A stretch of 64,000 nucleotides of DNA from Helicostylum pulchrum (taxonomy: Eukaryota; Mucoromycota; Mucoromycetes; Mucorales; Mucoraceae): positions 310,001-374,000 of the forward strand of contig JAIXMO010000015.1 of assembly GCA_025677825.1 (NCBI GenBank), in the 5' to 3' direction. Made by a program: the position numbers and the translations under genes. Below the pieces are notes generated by a model. The model saw nothing but the letters and a program-made list of their open reading frames with translations, searched no databases and was not told where the DNA came from. Position 1 is the stretch's first letter, and every line of letters begins with the position of its first letter. Positions 56,004 through 64,000 of this stretch are shown here, piece by piece.

Positions 56004-57943
56004 TCAGTCTTTTTTATCTTTTCCTTTTTCGTTTTTTACTCTCTTTTTCAAATCACTTGATTCATTTTCAGTTGAGTTCGTTTTACGCTTCTTTTCATTC
56101 TCGATACTACCACTGCCACTGCCACTGTTGGTACTAGTACTACTAGTGTTGGTACTACTACTGGTGCTGGTATTATTTGAAAGAGTAGATTTCGGTTTAG
56201 GTGTACTGGTGGTATCTGTATTTGTATTTCTTGTATCTACAGCCGGAGCAGGGGATCTAACAGCTTCAGTATTTCCACGAGGAAACAAGAAAGACGGCAA
56301 AGTGACAGGTGGTCGTGTCGTAGTAGTAGTAGGCGGTGTTTGTGGATTATTACTACTGTTGTTTCGTCTGGAATCGATATCGGCACTAGCCAACACAGAG
56401 CCCAAAAAATGGTTGATTAAACTCATTCCTTGTACAATACGTGACATATTCAACACACGTCTATTGGTATTTCTTTCTTCTTCAACTGACTGATCCTCTT
56501 GTCTTAAACTTTGCGCGACTTGTCTCATACGCGGTGCAGCTTCTGTCATCAGGTCTGCTAATTCATTTAAAACCATACCGATTTGAGCTGATTGGTTATT
56601 ACCGCTGGTACGTAATCGGTTCCGAATCTCTTGTAATTGCTCTGGTGTTGAGTTGGGTGCAGATGAAAAACTGCTCGAATCTAGTAGTAGTAGTAGTTAT
56701 ACTTTCTTTTTTAGTTTTTTTTTTTTTTTCCTTTTTTCGTGTAATTATGCTTACCCTCTGTATTTGAACTATCTTCCAACATGGTTCGAACATTTCTCAT
56801 AGATCCTAATGTTCTTGCCAATCTAACTTCTACACTTGGCTACAATATATATGTTAATATTCGCTTCTTTCTTCTACCCTTCTCCTTTCTCCTCACTCAT
56901 AAATATATATAAAAAAAAATATACCAAGTTAATTACCGGAAATGGGAGACCAGATGCCACTCTATCGGCAAGTGGAGTAGACGCAAGAGGAGAGGCAAAT
57001 TCCGAAGAATTATTTCTACCAAAACTAAATGAAAAAGGAGACCTAGGTAATACACCAGGACTTGTGGATGATGTTGTAGTGGTATTTGCTCTTGTAGTCT
57101 ATTTTAAATATATAAAAAAAAAATATTAGAATTTATTATATCACTCCTTAAACAATATAAAAAGTACAAGTCTTACTTGGTTATCTGTGGTAGTAGTAGC
57201 AGTAGGTCTAGGTCGATTAGGATTATTTGCTGAAAGTCCATTTAATACTGAAGATAATAACTAGAATTAAAAAAAAAAAAAGAAAAAAAAAAAAAAAAAA
57301 AGTAAATATAAAAAGCGAATGATTATTGTTTTTTTTAGCAAGTGTTACCGATTGATTATCTCCAATATCAGCTAAATTAGAGTCCAATGTAATAAAAGCG
57401 TACCCTTCCATCATTGGGAATCTACTTGATATAGAAGGAAATGGACGTGATCTACTGTTCGGTGTTGCCCTACTAAATCCACGAGTATGGGCTCCAGGAT
57501 TAGGGTCATCTATTATTTGTTTTTGTTATTAATATTTTTTTGATATATTTATAATAATGATATAAATATATACCATTAAGTGGATTGTGTGGTGCATCAA
57601 CAGGTCGAATAACAAGATGAATAACTTTTCCATTATCCAAATTAGCTAGATGAGAAAATAAAAAATAAGTATATACACACACACTTTTTAATATGTTATA
57701 TCGTGTACCATAATCCGTCAAATGTTTATCATCTTTCAAGACACGACCTTGAAAGATTAAGCGCTGCCTGTTTGAATCAACATCAAAAGCAACTTGAATT
57801 TCGTGTTTGAGTTCCAAAACTGATGCATTTCGAGGGAGGGTTACAGACGTTGTCCTTTGCTCTAACGACTTAATCTGTAACGCTATTTGTTCAATAGTTT
57901 CAGGTCTAGGAGTATCTGGGCGTACGTCTGTAGTTTCCGTCAT
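56004..57943 (-). CDS. BAG6/Scythe-like ubiquitin-domain protein (491 aa)
   Basis: Seven exons on the minus strand (57709-57943, 57574-57645, 57349-57509, 57177-57260, 56937-57098, 56755-56839, 56004-56680) give 491 aa. Residues about 20-110 are a ubiquitin-like domain: IKSLEQRTTSVTLPRNASVL, ELKHEIQVAFDVDSNRQRLI, FQGRVLKDDKHLTDYANLDN and GKVIHLVIRP. The RLIFQGRVLKDDKxLxDY...GKVIHLVxRP pattern is like that of BAG6. The remainder is a long disordered Pro/Ser/Thr/Asn-rich region with short helical patches (SVEVRLARTLGSMRNVR, NELADLMTEAAPRMRQVAQS, NMSRIVQGMSLINHFLGSVL). The end is a basic Lys-rich tail that could be a nuclear signal. BAG6 acts as a holdase for mislocalised and tail-anchored membrane proteins. 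I did not see a clear C-terminal BAG domain, so a ubiquilin- or Herp-like role is also possible. Confidence 0.78.
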
Positions 57944-58666
57944 TAGCTTCTTTTTTTTTTTATACAAGAAAGAAGAAGAAAAAAGAAGAAAGCACTTTTT
58001 TTTTTTTTTCTCGAGCAAGAAAACGTCACGCATTAAGATAGGGGGGGGGTGGTGGAGGACCAAAAGTCGGAAGGGAAAATAAGACTTTTTTTTTTTTGTT
58101 ACGCTCAAGTTTGCCCTCCCTTTTTTTTTTTGCTGGACTGTTCGTATGCACAATTCTAATTTATACCAGAGTCGACGTTTTTTTCTTCAGCGCTAAAAAA
58201 AGCCAAAATATACAAAAGGGAGATTTTTTTTTTTTTTTTTATTGTGCTGGAGCCTCCCTATCTCGAAATATTCTCACAGGAAAAAAAAAAGTAGGTAAAA
58301 GCGCGTTGTTTCAACTATGCTTCAAATTGCAGCACTTTTGCCTCTTTGCGCCCCCCAGAACAGGGGAAAGAAGATTTTCCATAGTTTTTTTTTTTTCGTA
58401 CGTCTCCTGCATTAAAAAAGAGATTGTACGACCCTGTAAAAAGAGAGAAACTGTGCTGCATAAATCGGAGGATTATTTTCGCCAGTAACAAAAGATCTGC
58501 TTAGGTTGTTTACACCAAAAAAAAAAAAAAAAAGTTTATATCTAAAATGACTGACAGGTAAAGAAAAGTCTTTTTTTTAATATGACGGAAAGCTTATTAG
58601 ACAGACAGCAAAAAAAAAAAAAAAAAAAATGCTTATTAGAATGAGAGTGAATTATTAGTATTTAAG

Positions 58667-58698
<32 letters not shown>

Positions 58699-58965
58699 TA
58701 GTATATGGTAATTTGGTGTGTGTATGTGTGGGTGTAGGGGGAGTAAGAGTTTTTTTTTTTTTTTTTTTTTTTTTGTAGTAAAAGTAATAGTAATAGTAGT
58801 AATAGTAAGTAAGTGAATGTAAAAGAGAAATGATAGTATAAATTATTATTAAAAAAAAGAAAAGGGGTATTTTTTTATAGAAATTTTGGGGAAGAGTTGC
58901 TGTTATATATTATTTTTTTGTTATGTTTTGCATACTTTTTTTTTTTTTTTTTTTCTTTTTTTCGG
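57944..58965. other. Intergenic interval with poly(A)/poly(T) runs
   Basis: About 1.0 kb between BAG6-like and the AGC kinase gene. It has multiple A and T runs of 15-30 and a TAGTAG/TAATAG microsatellite near 58780-58812. An ATG ACT GAC AG|GTAAAG word at 58547-58563 mimics a first coding exon, but no following exon was found. No gene supported. Confidence 0.5.
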
Positions 58966-61393
58966 TTATAAAAGGAGTGAAAAGAATCGACGAGTTTTAC
59001 TTTGATGACTTGATTTATTTGAAGCTGGAATTTTAGGAACTGAATCACGGTCCATATTAAACGAGAGCCGAAGATCGGGTAGAGTAGAGAACTCAAGGTC
59101 ATCAAAGGTATCGGGTATAGGATTTGACACGACCAGCGTGTTGTTTGATTGTTGTTGAACAGGTTGTTGTTGATGGTCTTCCGAGGCACTTGTATTGCGT
59201 CTTTTTGCGTACCTAGCAAGCTCTTCGTCCTTGGCTGTGACATCTTCTTTGTTCAACAGCGTATGATTATTATTATCCAAGCAAAAACTATCTACATTGG
59301 ACAACATACTAACGCTACCTCTTTTACGAGCAGGTTGAAACAACAAGGGTTCATCATAGAACCCATCTTCACGATACGATTGTCTTGAATAGGTTCTTTC
59401 TTCTTCTTCTTCGTGTTCATACGCCAAATACTGTTGATCTGTAAACGAATAGCCATCGAAAATATCTTGCACCTGTGAAAAATCAATTTGAGAAGAAATC
59501 GGTGTTAATTGAGGTGTCATGGCCAAGAAATCAGGATCGAAATTAGTGAAATCAAGTTCTTGCGTTGGGTCTGCACTGACAGGAGGTAAATAAGGAGGTT
59601 GCAGTTTACGAGATCTGATATCATCCCATGAGATATCCGCAAAGTACACGTGATCCTTGATATCATCTATACTGTGCGCACCTAATCTGGTACGAGGATC
59701 TCGATCGAGTATATCTGATAAAAACTCGGCGGTTTCATAATCAAAAATATCTGCCGGGAACTCTAAAGGGTCCTCGAGTACGCGCCTGTACATGTCTGCA
59801 TGATTGTCTGCCCAAAACGGTGTAATACCCGCCAACATTTCATACAGAATTGTGCCAAAACTCCAATGATCGATACCAAACGAATAGGATTCACCCAGCA
59901 GGACTTCAGGAGCCAAGTACTCTGCTGTACCACAAAAGGTCTGTGTGGAGAAATCGTCATTGGCATCTAGCCATTTACTAAGACCAAAATCAGTCAAGAT
60001 GATATGACCATCACCTGTCAATAAAATATTCTCGGGTTTCAAGTCTCGGTACAGAATACCTAATCGATGTAATTCACTGATACCGTCAATCATTTCTGCT
60101 GCGTAGAATAACGCACATTCTTTGGGGAAACAGTATAGCTTGGCCATATGTGTCGCAAGATCTCCTCCACAGTAATAATTTGTCAAGAGGTAAAGACGAT
60201 GTTCATCTTGAAATGAAGTATGAAGTTTGGCGAGGTAAGGGTGATCTAATTCAGAGAGCTTTGTGAGGATGTTACGTTCGTCCAAAGTATGCGTAATCTC
60301 TCGTTGTTCAATCACATGTTCTTTTACAATGGATTTTAAAGCGTACAACTCCTTGGTTGTTCGAGATCTCACCAAGAGTACCTTATCACATAAAAAAAAA
60401 GGGGGGGAGTGTGTTATTTTTTTAGGAGTAAATTACAATATTATAGTTTTTTTTTACCTTGCCCATACAACCTTTTCCTAAAACTTTAATCATTTCTAAA
60501 TGATCAAGAGGAAATTGATATGCAAGTGGAATTTGAGCTTCTTTTTTAATCATATCAATTAAATCTTCTTGGCTACTACTTTCTTCTTTTTCCTCTTCTC
60601 CGTTATTGGAATAAACGCTAGTAGGTCTTGAAATATGCCTGGAAAGATGATGATGATGAAGATGACTTGATAAATGACTAGAGTGAATGGAGAGATGACT
60701 AGATTGCCTTGAAAGCAGACTGACGGCTCTTGAGATATGATGTTTCGAAATAGGTAAGCTCACAACGGAAAGGTTTGGACTGGGTACCCATTTCCCGATA
60801 CTAGTTTCGCTATCATTGGACGTAGGACGCAAGGAATCATATGACGGTGAAGGTGAGGGATAGAGTTGATTATCATGTGTCTGGGTATCCCCCTCTCGTT
60901 GTGGCGAAAAGAAATCACGTAAAAGACTAGAGTCCTTTAAAATGATATCCATTGAACAGCGGTAAAGGTATTTCTCGACCTTTTCTGCATTGCTTTTCGT
61001 TTGCATGTGGAAAAAGTTTCGGATACTCTTTCTTTTTTCTAACTTTGTTAACGATTCCGTCAAAGTTGGAAAAGGAATTTTGATCTTTTGGTAGTGCGTT
61101 TTCACCTATTAACTACATTTTCAGTTTTTCTTTTTTCTTTTTTCTTCTTCTTATAAACTTACTAGATGGTTAAAACTAAGAAGATCAGGAATGTACCTAA
61201 TCACATAGAGTGTATACTGACTAGTCTTTACAGTAATATTGAACTCCTATTTAAAAAATGATTAACAATTTTTGAAGTGTTTTTTGTTTATTTTTGTTTA
61301 TTTTTTTACAGGCACAGTTTTCCATGACTCGTCGTTGGAATCTTTTACAACGATTGGGCATTCAGTCACTTTAATATCGTATACAGTGTTCAT
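58966..61393 (-). CDS. AGC-family serine/threonine kinase with N-terminal PX domain (743 aa)
   Basis: Four exons on the minus strand (61310-61393, 61163-61246, 60458-61105, 58966-60381) give 743 aa. Residues about 8-125 are a PX (phosphoinositide-binding) domain: EFNITVKTSQYTLYVIRYIP, LLSFNHLVKTHYQKIKIPFP and EKVEKYLYRCSMDIIL. A Ser/His-rich linker follows. The kinase domain spans about 258-515: glycine loop GKGCMGKV (266-273), Lys 288 in YALK, YRDLKPEN (Asp 385), DFG (403-405) and the activation loop TFCGTAEYLAPEV with the PDK1-type Thr near 420. The C-terminal extension has a turn-motif-like LTPIS and a hydrophobic motif FDGYSF (580-585), as in SGK, Sch9 and Akt. The layout equals SGK3 of animals. 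It probably works at endosomal phosphoinositide membranes. The intron at the glycine loop hides the link between the two large exons. Confidence 0.92.

Positions 61394-64000
<2,607 letters not shown>

Noticed and set aside
58096..58488. 130-codon plus-strand frame upstream of the BAG6-like gene
   Set aside because: Mostly poly-Phe from T runs; no domain.
58547..58563. ATG ACT GAC AG|GTAAAG resembling a first coding exon
   Set aside because: No downstream plus-strand exon before the kinase gene on the other strand.

Overview
This window is nuclear DNA of a filamentous fungus, most likely a Mucoromycota (zygomycete) species of the Mucorales type. It is AT-rich and full of poly(A)/poly(T) runs. 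Genes are split by very short introns (mostly 55-100 nt, GT...AG, often with a CTAAC/CTAAT-like branch site). Some products are rare or absent in Dikarya but kept in early-diverging fungi, such as a presenilin and a BAG6-like protein. No bacterial operons, tRNA, rRNA or CRISPR arrays were seen. All gene models were spliced by eye from reading frames and splice consensus; lengths in the entries are those of the spliced models.

Layout. 1-5.5 kb: 3' end of GPI3/PIG-A, an acidic orphan protein, a sugar transporter and a disordered orphan with a tiny first exon. 5.5-11.2 kb: gene-poor, holding a 1.85 kb element with terminal inverted repeats and TA flanks, with a second foldback repeat nested inside it. 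11.2-26.2 kb: EH-domain protein, presenilin, glutamine synthetase, a Golgi-type glycosyltransferase-like protein, a Gyp/EVI5-type TBC RabGAP, a hotdog thioesterase and ceramide synthase. 27.9-38 kb: an accessory island with a decayed Fanzor/TnpB-like gene, an orphan with a possible PD-(D/E)XK-like core, two tandem RBR (RING-IBR-RING) genes and a relic with an IGYxRKS motif. 38.2-46.7 kb: SAM methyltransferase, nucleoporin NIC96/NUP93, NOC2 and a small ORF. 48-51 kb: a broken and an intact copy of an unusual C2H2 zinc-finger gene. 51.6-64 kb: RTA1-like membrane protein, CWC27 cyclophilin, BAG6-like protein, a PX-domain AGC kinase and the 5' part of CEF1/CDC5L, which runs off the right edge.

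The genes are mostly independent eukaryotic housekeeping functions: GPI anchor and ceramide synthesis, membrane traffic, nuclear pore, ribosome biogenesis, splicing and proteostasis. They are interrupted by islands of mobile-element debris and lineage-specific families. The most interesting material lies in those islands: the Fanzor-like relic, the nested inverted-repeat element, the zinc-finger pair, the RBR pair and the IGYxRKS relic.
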